From a bacterium (GTDB lineage: Bacteria; Pseudomonadota; Alphaproteobacteria; Caulobacterales; Hyphomonadaceae), in contig JAVBYB010000146.1 in assembly GCA_030824255.1 (NCBI GenBank), positions 1 to 6,802 of the forward strand: 6,802 nt of DNA. The letters are read 5' to 3'. This document shows, one piece after another, positions 1 through 5,805 of this stretch. The first letter of the stretch is position 1, and every line of letters starts with the position of its first letter. The notes under the pieces are model-generated. The model had not been told where the DNA came from and made no database searches. It saw only the letters and a program-made list of their open reading frames with translations. The position numbers and the translations under genes are program-made.

Positions 1-424
1 CTGGGGCGTAGGCGAGCATACGGACTACGGTCTGCTCACCCTTCTGGCGCAGGACAATATCGGCGGCCTGCAGGTGAAGACGCCGCCAGAATCTGGAGGC
101 GGCTGGATCGATGCGCCGCCCATCCCTGGCACGCTGGTCGTCAACATCGGCGACATGCTCGACCGTTTGACCGGCGGCGTCTACCGCTCGACGCCGCACC
201 GCGTGCTCAACGCCAGCGGCCGCTCGCGCCTGTCCTTTCCGTTTTTCTTCGACCCCGGTTTTGCCGCGCGTATCGTGCCGCTGCCCGGCCGTAAGGCCGA
301 AGACGACAGCCCGCAGCGCTGGGACAAGGCGAACCTCCATACGTTCGAAGGAACGTATGGGGATTACCTCATCGGCAAGGTCGGCAAGGTCTTTCCGGAT
401 CTGGCGGGCGCCGCGAAAATCTAG
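1..424 (+). CDS. Isopenicillin N synthase-like Fe(II)/2-oxoglutarate oxygenase, C-terminal part
   Basis: This is the last 140 codons of a gene that begins before the window; the frame is open from base 2 to the TAG at 422-424. It shows the iron-binding facial triad of the family: the HTD motif (His at 17-19, Asp at 23-25) and the distal His in STPHRV (197-199). An Arg-x-Ser pair follows (Arg 227-229, Ser 233-235, in [11 protein letters not shown]), which in this family binds the carboxylate of 2-oxoglutarate or of the peptide substrate. The stretches [16 protein letters not shown] and [11 protein letters not shown] are typical of the jelly-roll core. Such enzymes are cytoplasmic and oxidise small molecules using O2. 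The substrate cannot be read from the fragment; many bacterial members are uncharacterised and true penicillin synthesis is unlikely. The first in-frame ATG, at 74, lies after the HTD motif and cannot be the real start. The gene converges on the next one with a 6-bp gap. Confidence 0.93.
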   Translation, partial: WGVGEHTDYGLLTLLAQDNIGGLQVKTPPESGGGWIDAPPIPGTLVVNIGDMLDRLTGGVYRSTPHRVLNASGRSRLSFPFFFDPGFAARIVPLPGRKAEDDSPQRWDKANLHTFEGTYGDYLIGKVGKVFPDLAGAAKI

Positions 425-429
425 GCGCC
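407..429. terminator. Small hairpin at the convergent gene ends, possible weak terminator
   Basis: Two copies of GGCGCC (407-412 and 424-429) form an inverted repeat around an 11-base loop that includes most of the oxygenase stop codon. It lies exactly where the two convergent genes meet, so it could serve both strands. The stem is only 6 bp, and GGCGCC is self-complementary and common in GC-rich DNA. There is no clear T-run on either side, so a terminator role is weakly supported. Confidence 0.3.
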
Positions 430-430
430 A

Positions 431-1474
431 CTACTCCCCATCAGACACATCGACGCCCGCAAAGATCGGCAGCTCCACCGGATGCGATTTGCCCTCGCGC
501 TCCAGCTGCCGCGCGCCAGCGAGAATGCCGGGCAGGGCGTGATTGCCTTCGTGACAGGCATATTCATACAGCGGCTGGTCGGAGACGCGCAGCGACATCT
601 CTCCGCCCCACGCTTCCTTGTAGAGCACCGGGTCCTCCACGCGGAATTCGTAGAAGATCTCGCTGTCGGACCAGCGCGTGTAGCGTTCGGTCACCTTCCC
701 GCTCGTGGAAATGAACGAGCGCTGCTTGGGATGCGAATTGATCGTCTGCACCACCAGCGTGTCGCCCTCGTACCAGCCGATGGAATCCCCGCCCCATTTC
801 GGAATCTCTTTCGGGCCATGCTTGCCGTCGCCGGCCGGAGCGATCGGGATCACGCGCACATCGTGGATCATCTCGGTCAGGATCATCACATGGCCGGGCG
901 CCTGAACGATCTGGTAGGTGTTGTTGTACATCCCGTTGTTCATCACCGGGCCTGCGCCGCCCGTGAAGCTCATGATGCAACGCTCGGGGAGTGGGCGAAT
1001 TTCGAAATCATCGAACGAGTTCGTCCGCGTGTTCGCGCGAATGCCGGCCTCGGTGTAGGGGATACGTCCGTCGTTAGGATAGGTGATCCAGCTCGACCGA
1101 TATTCGCCCTTCACCTGCGCATAGCTCGTGCCCGGATCCATCCAGTAGCGGTTGTACGCGCGCGAAGCATTGCCGTCCGACAGCAGCTCTTTCGAAGACG
1201 TCGCGTCCACCTTGGATGCGCCCGACTCCTCCCGCTCCGCCGCTGAATAGACGTTGCGGTGCGTCAGCTGCTCGGCCTCTTTCTCATTCATCACGAGCTT
1301 CTCGGCGCCGGCTGGCCGTTGCATCGCCGTGAGCGACGTGTTCGTCCAGAAGCCGCCGAGGTCAGGGACGCCCCAGCTCGTGCGCGGCTTGTCATATCCT
1401 GCCTGCGCAAGCGCAGCGGGCGCTGCTGCACTGCAAATCAAAACCAACGTCGCGATTGCCACGCTCCGGCGCAT
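431..1474 (-). CDS. Secreted protein of unknown function (PDLGGFW / YEYACHEGN family)
   Basis: This is a complete 347-residue protein. The start is ATG at 1472-1474, supported by a strong AGGAGGA site (1479-1485) four bases upstream. Residues 1-23 form a signal peptide (two Arg, a hydrophobic run, then ALA before Gln24), so the product should be periplasmic or secreted. The mature protein opens with a PDLGGFW-type motif. It continues with a PLPERC segment (Cys166), a YNNTYQIVQAPGHVMIL block, an HDVRVIPI block, and GWYEGDTLVVQT. It ends in VTERYTRW, FRVEDP and YEYACHEGNHALPGILAGAR (Cys307, His308, Glu309). I recall this pattern from a family, common in Acidobacteria, sphingomonads and other proteobacteria, that is annotated only as hypothetical. 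I cannot assign a reaction. The conserved Cys, His and Glu near the C-terminus could be functional or could form a disulfide with Cys166. The gene is convergent with the oxygenase and divergent from the EF-G-like gene. Confidence 0.9.
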   Translation of the reverse strand: MRRSVAIATLVLICSAAAPAALAQAGYDKPRTSWGVPDLGGFWTNTSLTAMQRPAGAEKLVMNEKEAEQLTHRNVYSAAEREESGASKVDATSSKELLSDGNASRAYNRYWMDPGTSYAQVKGEYRSSWITYPNDGRIPYTEAGIRANTRTNSFDDFEIRPLPERCIMSFTGGAGPVMNNGMYNNTYQIVQAPGHVMILTEMIHDVRVIPIAPAGDGKHGPKEIPKWGGDSIGWYEGDTLVVQTINSHPKQRSFISTSGKVTERYTRWSDSEIFYEFRVEDPVLYKEAWGGEMSLRVSDQPLYEYACHEGNHALPGILAGARQLEREGKSHPVELPIFAGVDVSDGE

Positions 1475-1478
1475 CCAC

Positions 1479-1485
1479 TCCTCCT
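1479..1485 (-). promoter_or_regulatory. Strong Shine-Dalgarno site of the secreted-protein gene
   Basis: Read on the minus strand this is AGGAGGA, a near-perfect match to the anti-Shine-Dalgarno sequence, four bases before the ATG at 1474. It fixes that start and makes in-frame extensions further upstream unlikely. It is the strongest ribosome binding site in the window. Confidence 0.85.
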
Positions 1486-1645
1486 GTCAGTCTTGTTCTT
1501 GTTTTGCGGAGCCTCTCAGAGCGGCGGCGCATAATCAATTGCACCAGACGTAAGGCGCCGCGACGGAACGAGCCGACAATTTCGTGAGCCATGCGCTGAG
1601 TCAGGGTTGATCCCTTCCACACGCAGGCGCACGATCAGCTTGCCC

Positions 1646-1663
1646 GGGCCGTGGGTACGGCCC
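1646..1663 (+). promoter_or_regulatory. Leader hairpin 1 upstream of the EF-G-like gene
   Basis: This is a perfect 7-bp inverted repeat, GGGCCGT (1646-1652) and ACGGCCC (1657-1663), around the four-base loop GGGT, followed by TTAA. It lies 76 bases before the chosen start codon. If transcription begins upstream, it would form a stable RNA stem-loop in the 5' untranslated leader. With no long T-run it is not a classical terminator. Its 3' arm shares the eight bases CGGCCCTT with the 3' arm of the next hairpin. Confidence 0.4.
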
Positions 1664-1693
1664 TTAACTGGCGTAATTGTCTTCTGCGTCCGC

Positions 1694-1714
1694 AAGGACC
1701 GGCCCGCGGCCCTT
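1694..1714 (+). promoter_or_regulatory. Leader hairpin 2 just before the ribosome binding site of the EF-G-like gene
   Basis: AAGGACCG (1694-1701) pairs with CGGCCCTT (1707-1714) with one A-C mismatch and a five-base loop. It ends 12 bases before the GAAGGAA ribosome binding site (1727-1733). The 3' arm is an exact copy of 1658-1665, so the 5' arm could pair with either copy. This allows mutually exclusive structures in principle, but GC-rich sequence produces such pairings by chance, so a regulatory role is speculative. Confidence 0.35.
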
Positions 1715-1739
1715 CACCCCAGGCGTGAAGGAACATGAC

Positions 1740-3779
1740 ATGAGCGGAGGAAAGGCGGCGACCGTGCGTGCGGTCGCCTTGAGCGGACCCTGCGGGACCG
1801 GAAAGACAACCCTGCTTGAATCGATGCTGCTTGCGGCCGGTCGCATCCAGCGAAAAGGCTCGGTGTCGCAAGGCACCACTGTCGGCGATGGCAGCGACGA
1901 GGCGCGCGCACGCGGCCTCTCCACGGAACTGAACGTCGCCGGCTTTGAGTTCATGGATGATCGCTATGTGATCCTGGATTGTCCCGGATCGGTGGATTTC
2001 ATGAGCGAGGCGGATCACGTGATCCCCGCTGTCGACCTCACCATCGTGGTCGCCGATCCTGATCCCGATCGCGCCGGTCTGCTGCAGCCTCTGTTGCGAC
2101 GCCTCGACGAGCTTCAGGCGCCGCACTGCATCTTCATCAACAAGATCGACAAGGCGCGCGGACGTGTGCGCGAACTGATCGCCGCGATCCAGCCCTACAG
2201 CCTGGAACCGCTTGTCGCCCGCCAGATACCTATCTGGAATGGCGCAGGCGCTGAAGGTTACATCGACCTCGCCCTCAAGCGCGCGTACCACTACGAGGCG
2301 GGCAAACCATCGAAGCTGATGCAGATCCCCGAGGCTGAGCGCGCGCGACAGATGGAGGCGCGCTATCGCATGCTTGAGCAGATGGCAGATTTCGACGACC
2401 GCCTGATGGAAGACCTGATCAACGAGGCCGAGCCAGAGCGCGACACCGTGATGTCCGACCTCGCCGCAGAGGTCAGCCGCATGCAGATCGTACCGGTCTT
2501 CCTGGGTTCCGCCGAGAATGGCCATGGCGTCCGCCGTCTGCTGAAGGCGTTGCGCCATGAAACGCCGCCGCTTTCCGCCGCCGCCACCCGCATCGGCGCG
2601 GATGGAAAGTCAGCGCTGGTTCTGAAGACGAAGCACGCAGGGCAGGCTGGCCGCCAGACCATGGTGCGCGTCATATCGGGCGATATAGCTGATGGCGACA
2701 TGGTCACATTGCCGGATGGGGCGAGCGAACGTGTGGCCGGCATCTTCTCCGTGCATGGCGAGAGCCAGCACAAGATCGACAAGGCGATCGCCGGCGATGT
2801 CGTCTTTCTCGGGCGGCTGGACAAGGCCACGCGCGGCGATCTTGTCAGCGCCGACGGACAGGCGCGTACCTCTGCCGCGCCAAAGGTCGCGCGTCCCGCC
2901 GTTTACGCGCTCGCCGTGGAAACACAGAACCGCGCCGACGATGTGAAGCTCGCCTCCGCCATGGCGCGCCTGGTTGATGAGGATGGCGCGCTGCAGTTCG
3001 GGCCGGATCCAGCCACCCGCGAATTCCGCCTCGCCGGGCAGGGCGAGGTCCACCTGCGCACAGCGCTCGAAAGGCTGCGTCGCAAGTTCGGCGTCACGGT
3101 GGAGTCGCGGCGTCCGCAGACAGCCTATCGCGAGACCATACGACGGTCCTCCACGCAGCGTGGCAAGCACAAGAAGCAATCCGGCGGCCACGGCCAGTTC
3201 GGTGACGTCGTGCTTGAGGTACGCCCCGGCCAGCGGGGCAGCGGCTTTGTCTTCGACCAGAAAATCCATGGCGGCGTCGTGCCTCGGCAGTATTTCGGCG
3301 CCGTGGAAGAAGGCGCGAAAGATGCGCTGACGCACGGCGCGCTCGGCTTCCCGGTCGTGGATGTGGAAGTCACGCTGCTCGATGGCTCCTACCACACGGT
3401 GGATTCATCCGAGATCGCCTTCCGCACCGCAGCGCGCATCGGGGTCAATCTCGCCCTGCCGGAATGTGAGCCCGTGCTGCTTGAACCCGTGCACGCTGTC
3501 ACGATCCACACGCCGTCCGATCAGATGGCGCGGATCACGGCGCTCGTGCCCATGCGACGCGGCCAGATCCTCGGCTTCGAGCCGCGCGATGGATGGTTCG
3601 GCTGGGATTCCATCCACGCCCACATCCCCGAGGACGAACTTCACGATCTCATCGTGGAAATCCGTTCCGCCACGCAGGGGCTGGGTGAGTTGCAATCCGG
3701 CTTCGACCACATGGCCGAAGTAACCGGACGTACAGCCGCGAAGGTTGTCGAGGCCCGCCAGTCGGCCGCCGCGAAGTAG
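1740..3779 (+). CDS. EF-G-like translational GTPase with atypical G motifs
   Basis: This is a complete 679-residue protein with the full EF-G domain order. The ATG at 1740 has a good GAAGGAA site (1727-1733) six bases upstream; an in-frame TTG at 1677 adds nothing recognisable. The GTPase domain has a P-loop GPCGTGKT (16-23), G3 as DCPGSVDF (80-87), G4 as NKID (134-137) and G5 as SAEN (257-260). Domain II follows at about 280-370. Domain III begins near 386 and domain IV near 465, with KKQSGGHGQFG at 478-488 and the GSYHTVDSSE segment at 549-558. Domain V runs from about 578, ending in a TQGLGELQSGFDHMAEV-type segment. Canonical EF-G has AHIDAGKTT, RGITI and DTPGHVDF. Here the P-loop differs, switch I reads ARGLSTEL, and the catalytic His of G3 is Ser84. 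It is therefore probably not the housekeeping EF-G but a paralogue. I recall similar EF-G-like proteins with a DCPGS motif from other Alphaproteobacteria. The function is unknown; a ribosome-associated role is inferred. Confidence 0.93.
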   Translation: MSGGKAATVRAVALSGPCGTGKTTLLESMLLAAGRIQRKGSVSQGTTVGDGSDEARARGLSTELNVAGFEFMDDRYVILDCPGSVDFMSEADHVIPAVDLTIVVADPDPDRAGLLQPLLRRLDELQAPHCIFINKIDKARGRVRELIAAIQPYSLEPLVARQIPIWNGAGAEGYIDLALKRAYHYEAGKPSKLMQIPEAERARQMEARYRMLEQMADFDDRLMEDLINEAEPERDTVMSDLAAEVSRMQIVPVFLGSAENGHGVRRLLKALRHETPPLSAAATRIGADGKSALVLKTKHAGQAGRQTMVRVISGDIADGDMVTLPDGASERVAGIFSVHGESQHKIDKAIAGDVVFLGRLDKATRGDLVSADGQARTSAAPKVARPAVYALAVETQNRADDVKLASAMARLVDEDGALQFGPDPATREFRLAGQGEVHLRTALERLRRKFGVTVESRRPQTAYRETIRRSSTQRGKHKKQSGGHGQFGDVVLEVRPGQRGSGFVFDQKIHGGVVPRQYFGAVEEGAKDALTHGALGFPVVDVEVTLLDGSYHTVDSSEIAFRTAARIGVNLALPECEPVLLEPVHAVTIHTPSDQMARITALVPMRRGQILGFEPRDGWFGWDSIHAHIPEDELHDLIVEIRSATQGLGELQSGFDHMAEVTGRTAAKVVEARQSAAAK

Positions 3780-3789
3780 CTTGTCTTGT

Positions 3790-3828
3790 CCGGCCTGCTC
3801 GCTGATGTAACGTCGGCGAGCAGGTTGG
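3790..3828 (+). terminator. Strong long hairpin between the EF-G-like and M28-like genes
   Basis: The core is a perfect 9-bp inverted repeat, CCTGCTCGC (3794-3802) and GCGAGCAGG (3816-3824). The stem extends outward through two G-U pairs and two C-G pairs to 3790 and 3828. It extends inward through T-G, G-C, A-T, T-G and G-C to a three-base loop at 3808-3810, making about 18 pairs in 39 bases. It starts 10 bases after the EF-G-like stop codon, which suits a terminator or an mRNA-end stabiliser. No T-run follows, so Rho-independent termination is uncertain. The 3' arm touches the TTGGAG ribosome binding site (3825-3830) of the next gene, so folding could also mask translation of that gene on a readthrough transcript. 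Confidence 0.6.
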
Positions 3829-3836
3829 AGCTGGGC

Positions 3837-5147
3837 ATGAACAGACGCGAACTCATCACTGGCGCAAGCGCGCTGGCGCTCACCGCATGCGGCCCGTCTT
3901 CGCCCGTCGTGACAACAACCACGCCGCCCGCCGCCGATCCCTTTTCCGGCGCCAGGCTGATGGCGGATGTCGAAGCCTATGTCGGCTTCGGCACGCACCG
4001 CACGGGCAGCCCCGGCGATGTCTCCACGACAGACTGGTTCGCGGATCACTGGCGCAAGCTCGGCTACGGCGTCTCGCACATGGACGTCACATGCCCCAAC
4101 GCAGACACGACAGCCGCGAACATCCGCATCGGGGACCAGACCTTCGAAGGCTTCGCGCAGCCGCCTCTGGTTTTCACGCCCGCTGGCGGCCTCTCGGCCC
4201 CACTCGCCTGGTGGAATGTCGACAAGCCGGCGGATGTCCAGCGCCGCATCGCGCTGATCCATGTCGCGCGTGATCCCGGCGCCGTCTCGCCCGGCGCGGC
4301 CTATCGCGAAGCCGCGCGCCGCGCCGCCGCTGCGGGCGCAGTCGGTGTCGTCATGGTCATGAGCAGTCCCTCCGGAGAGATCGTCGCCATCAACACGCCC
4401 GTCGATATGGCGCTGGATATTCCCGTGCTCCAGATCGGCGAAAAGGAGCGCGCGCGCCTCGACGCTGCGATCAGCGGCAACGCCCCGGCCACGCTCACAA
4501 TCGAAGGCCCCGGCGGCGAGCGCACCGGCCGCAACACCATCGCACGCCACGGCACGGAAGGCCCGTGGGTCATCATCTCCACGCCGCAGAGCGGCTGGTT
4601 CACCTGCGGCGGCGAGCGCGGTCCGGGCATCGCCATGTCGCGCGCGCTCTCCGAATGGGCGCTCACCACCAACTTCCCCGTCCGCTGGCTGTTCGTCGCC
4701 ACCTCCGGCCATGAATGGATCGACCACGGCGCGCATCTCTTCCATGTCCACGAAGCGCCCAAGCCGCCCGAGACCGCGCTCTGGTTCCATCTCGGCGCCA
4801 GCTACGCCGCCCGCGCGTATCAGGAGACACCCTCCGGCCTCGTCGCGCAGGACACGCCCAATCTCACGCGCGCGCTGATGGCGACGCCCGACCTCGTGCC
4901 GATCATCGAAGCCGCATTCGCCGGCCACCCGGTCATCGATACGCCCATGCCCGCAGATCTCTCGAAGGCGCTGGGTGAATACCGGCTGGTGCTGGAAGAG
5001 GGCTATCCCTCCGGCGCTGGCTTCTGGGGCGGCAACGCGCACTTCCACACGCCTATCGACGGCGCCGACTCAACCACGCCCGCCATCATGGAGCCCATCG
5101 CCCGCGCGGTGGCAAAGGTGATCGAGGGCAGGTTGGCGCAGGTCTAA
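3837..5147 (+). CDS. M28 peptidase-like lipoprotein with a PA-type insert and degenerate metal site
   Basis: This is a 436-residue protein; the ATG at 3837 follows GGAG (3827-3830) by six bases. The N-terminus has Arg3-Arg4, a short hydrophobic run and a lipobox LTAC with Cys18, so it should be a lipoprotein, possibly exported by the Tat system. The mature start (VEAYVGFGTHRTGSPGD) matches the opening of M28 aminopeptidase-type proteins. A PA-like domain spans roughly 139-200 (IALIHVARD, then AGAVGVVMVM around 166-175). TGRN (230-233) then leads into the M28 core. In active M28 enzymes the next strand carries a His-x-Asp metal ligand pair, but here it reads STPQSGW (248-254). The usual GGEE reads SGHE (290-293), so the general-base Glu is His292. 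The ligand Asp region reads WFHLG (His318). Only the C-terminal HFHTPID (402-408) is intact. It is likely a binding protein or an enzyme with altered chemistry; the substrate is unknown. It lies 57 bp after the EF-G-like gene. Confidence 0.8.
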   Translation: MNRRELITGASALALTACGPSSPVVTTTTPPAADPFSGARLMADVEAYVGFGTHRTGSPGDVSTTDWFADHWRKLGYGVSHMDVTCPNADTTAANIRIGDQTFEGFAQPPLVFTPAGGLSAPLAWWNVDKPADVQRRIALIHVARDPGAVSPGAAYREAARRAAAAGAVGVVMVMSSPSGEIVAINTPVDMALDIPVLQIGEKERARLDAAISGNAPATLTIEGPGGERTGRNTIARHGTEGPWVIISTPQSGWFTCGGERGPGIAMSRALSEWALTTNFPVRWLFVATSGHEWIDHGAHLFHVHEAPKPPETALWFHLGASYAARAYQETPSGLVAQDTPNLTRALMATPDLVPIIEAAFAGHPVIDTPMPADLSKALGEYRLVLEEGYPSGAGFWGGNAHFHTPIDGADSTTPAIMEPIARAVAKVIEGRLAQV

Positions 5148-5175
5148 CGATCGCGAGGTCGGCGAGGAGCCTACG

Positions 5176-5189
5176 CAGGCGCCAGCCTG
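5176..5189 (+). terminator. Short hairpin after the M28-like gene
   Basis: CAGGC (5176-5180) and GCCTG (5185-5189) form a perfect 5-bp stem with the four-base loop GCCA, 28 bases after the TAA stop of the M28-like gene. No T-run follows. It adjoins the larger palindrome at 5191-5237 and shares the CAGGC word with it (5204-5208), so it may be a flank of that repeat rather than an independent terminator. Confidence 0.3.
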
Positions 5190-5190
5190 G

Positions 5191-5237
5191 CCCTCATGGT
5201 GAGCAGGCCTGAAGGGCCGTCCGTCGAACCACGAGGG
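5191..5237. repeat. 47-bp intergenic palindromic repeat (REP-like)
   Basis: The outer arms are CCCTCATGGT (5191-5200) and ACCACGAGGG (5228-5237), complementary at nine of ten positions. Inside, GGCCT (5206-5210) pairs with GGGCC (5214-5218) in a second small stem. The arms continue inward as 'gagc' and 'gtcga', the pattern I recall for dispersed intergenic palindromes in Caulobacterales and related Alphaproteobacteria. It sits between two convergent genes, the usual location for such elements, and could act as a bidirectional terminator. An alternative pairing, GGCCCT (5189-5194) with AGGGCC (5213-5218), is also possible. Its repeated nature cannot be shown from one copy. Confidence 0.65.
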
Positions 5238-5265
5238 TGGGTAGGGGGTTGCGTGCAGCGAGCGC

Positions 5266-5733
5266 CTACTCGCAGCGCGTCCACGAATACTCGACCGGAC
5301 GCGAGCCATCGAGCTTCGAGATCGATGCCGCGAGGCCCTGTTCCGTCTGGCGATACTGGATGCGCTGCGGATAATCGTGGTCGCCGTTCTCGAACGTCAC
5401 CGACGACTGCGCCATCACCTGGCCCGCGCCGCCTGTATCGGCCCGCCGCGCCTCGATGAAGGTCACCGGGCGCTGGCCTTCCGGCGAGGCTGTGTAGGTC
5501 GCCTGCGCGGCGCGCTGGTCGATGCGCGATTGCTCCCACGTCGAGGCTGTCGTCGCATAGCCGAACATGATCCCCAGTTCGGGGTAGGACCAAACTTCCT
5601 TGTTGCCGGTCTCGGCCGATTGCCAGCACCCCACCATGAAGCCGAACCGGCCGGGGTCCTGCTTCGGACCGCTCGCGCAGGCGGTCAGCGCAACACAGAG
5701 TGCGGCGGCAGAAACAAGCTTCAGCGACGACAT
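5266..5733 (-). CDS. Small lipoprotein resembling DUF6265
   Basis: This is a 155-residue protein if it starts at ATG 5731-5733, which has TGGAG (5740-5744) six bases upstream. A GTG at 5743-5745 would add four residues and also has a GAGGGA site, so the start is not certain. Residues 1-19 are a lipoprotein signal with lipobox LTAC and Cys19. The mature part has FGFMVGCWQS (30-39), EVWS (46-49), a GIMFGYATT strand (54-62) and FENGDHDYPQRIQYR (114-128), and it ends in a WTRCE segment. The GCW opening, EVWS, FEN and DYPQRI blocks resemble DUF6265 beta-barrel-like proteins of unknown function. Cys36 and Cys154 could form a disulfide. It lies 72 bp downstream of the M23 gene on the same strand, so an envelope role and cotranscription are plausible inferences. 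Confidence 0.75.
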   Translation of the reverse strand: MSSLKLVSAAALCVALTACASGPKQDPGRFGFMVGCWQSAETGNKEVWSYPELGIMFGYATTASTWEQSRIDQRAAQATYTASPEGQRPVTFIEARRADTGGAGQVMAQSSVTFENGDHDYPQRIQYRQTEQGLAASISKLDGSRPVEYSWTRCE

Positions 5734-5805
5734 GAGCGGCTCCACGTAATTCCCTCGCCAGAAGGAACTAGCGCAGCACGCCCCTGCGAGACAAGGCGGC
5801 TGGTG

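Larger units (their letters stand above)
1486..1739. other. Divergent intergenic region
   Basis: This gap, between the start of the minus-strand secreted-protein gene and the start of the plus-strand EF-G-like gene, must hold promoters for both. I found no convincing -35/-10 pair on either strand. On the plus strand TTGATC (1608-1613) followed about 17 bases later by CACGAT is a possible but poor match. On the minus strand a GATTAT-like -10 (about 1532-1537) lacks a -35 at the right distance. The right half carries two hairpins that are described separately. A TTG at 1677 in frame with the EF-G-like gene gives a 21-residue extension with no motif, and I rejected it as the start. Confidence 0.5.

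Noticed and set aside
482..1246. Long plus-strand open frame (254 codons) opposite the secreted-protein gene
   Set aside because: It is antisense to a gene with a signal peptide, a strong ribosome binding site and family motifs. Its translation is Arg/His/Ala-rich without any domain, as expected from GC codon bias.
1392..1622. Small minus-strand frame (76 codons) overlapping the start of the secreted-protein gene
   Set aside because: It overlaps the signal peptide and strong ribosome binding site of the real gene, and its Arg-rich translation has no motif.
1677..1739. TTG start giving a 21-residue N-terminal extension of the EF-G-like protein
   Set aside because: The extension has no motif and overlaps leader hairpin 2. 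The ATG at 1740 has a well-spaced GAAGGAA site and places the P-loop at the usual distance from the N-terminus.
1635..2558. 307-codon minus-strand open frame opposite the GTPase domain
   Set aside because: The plus-strand EF-G-like gene is certain from its motifs; the antisense translation shows no family pattern.
3786..3836. TTG start giving a 17-residue extension of the M28-like lipoprotein
   Set aside because: The extension is encoded by the hairpin and would put the Arg-Arg and lipobox signal in the interior; the ATG at 3837 gives a proper lipoprotein signal.
3405..5048. 547-codon minus-strand open frame opposite the EF-G-like and M28-like genes
   Set aside because: It spans the end of one real gene, the intergenic hairpin and most of another. 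Its translation is low-complexity Arg/Gly/Asp/Ala with no motif, so it is a shadow of the third-position bias.
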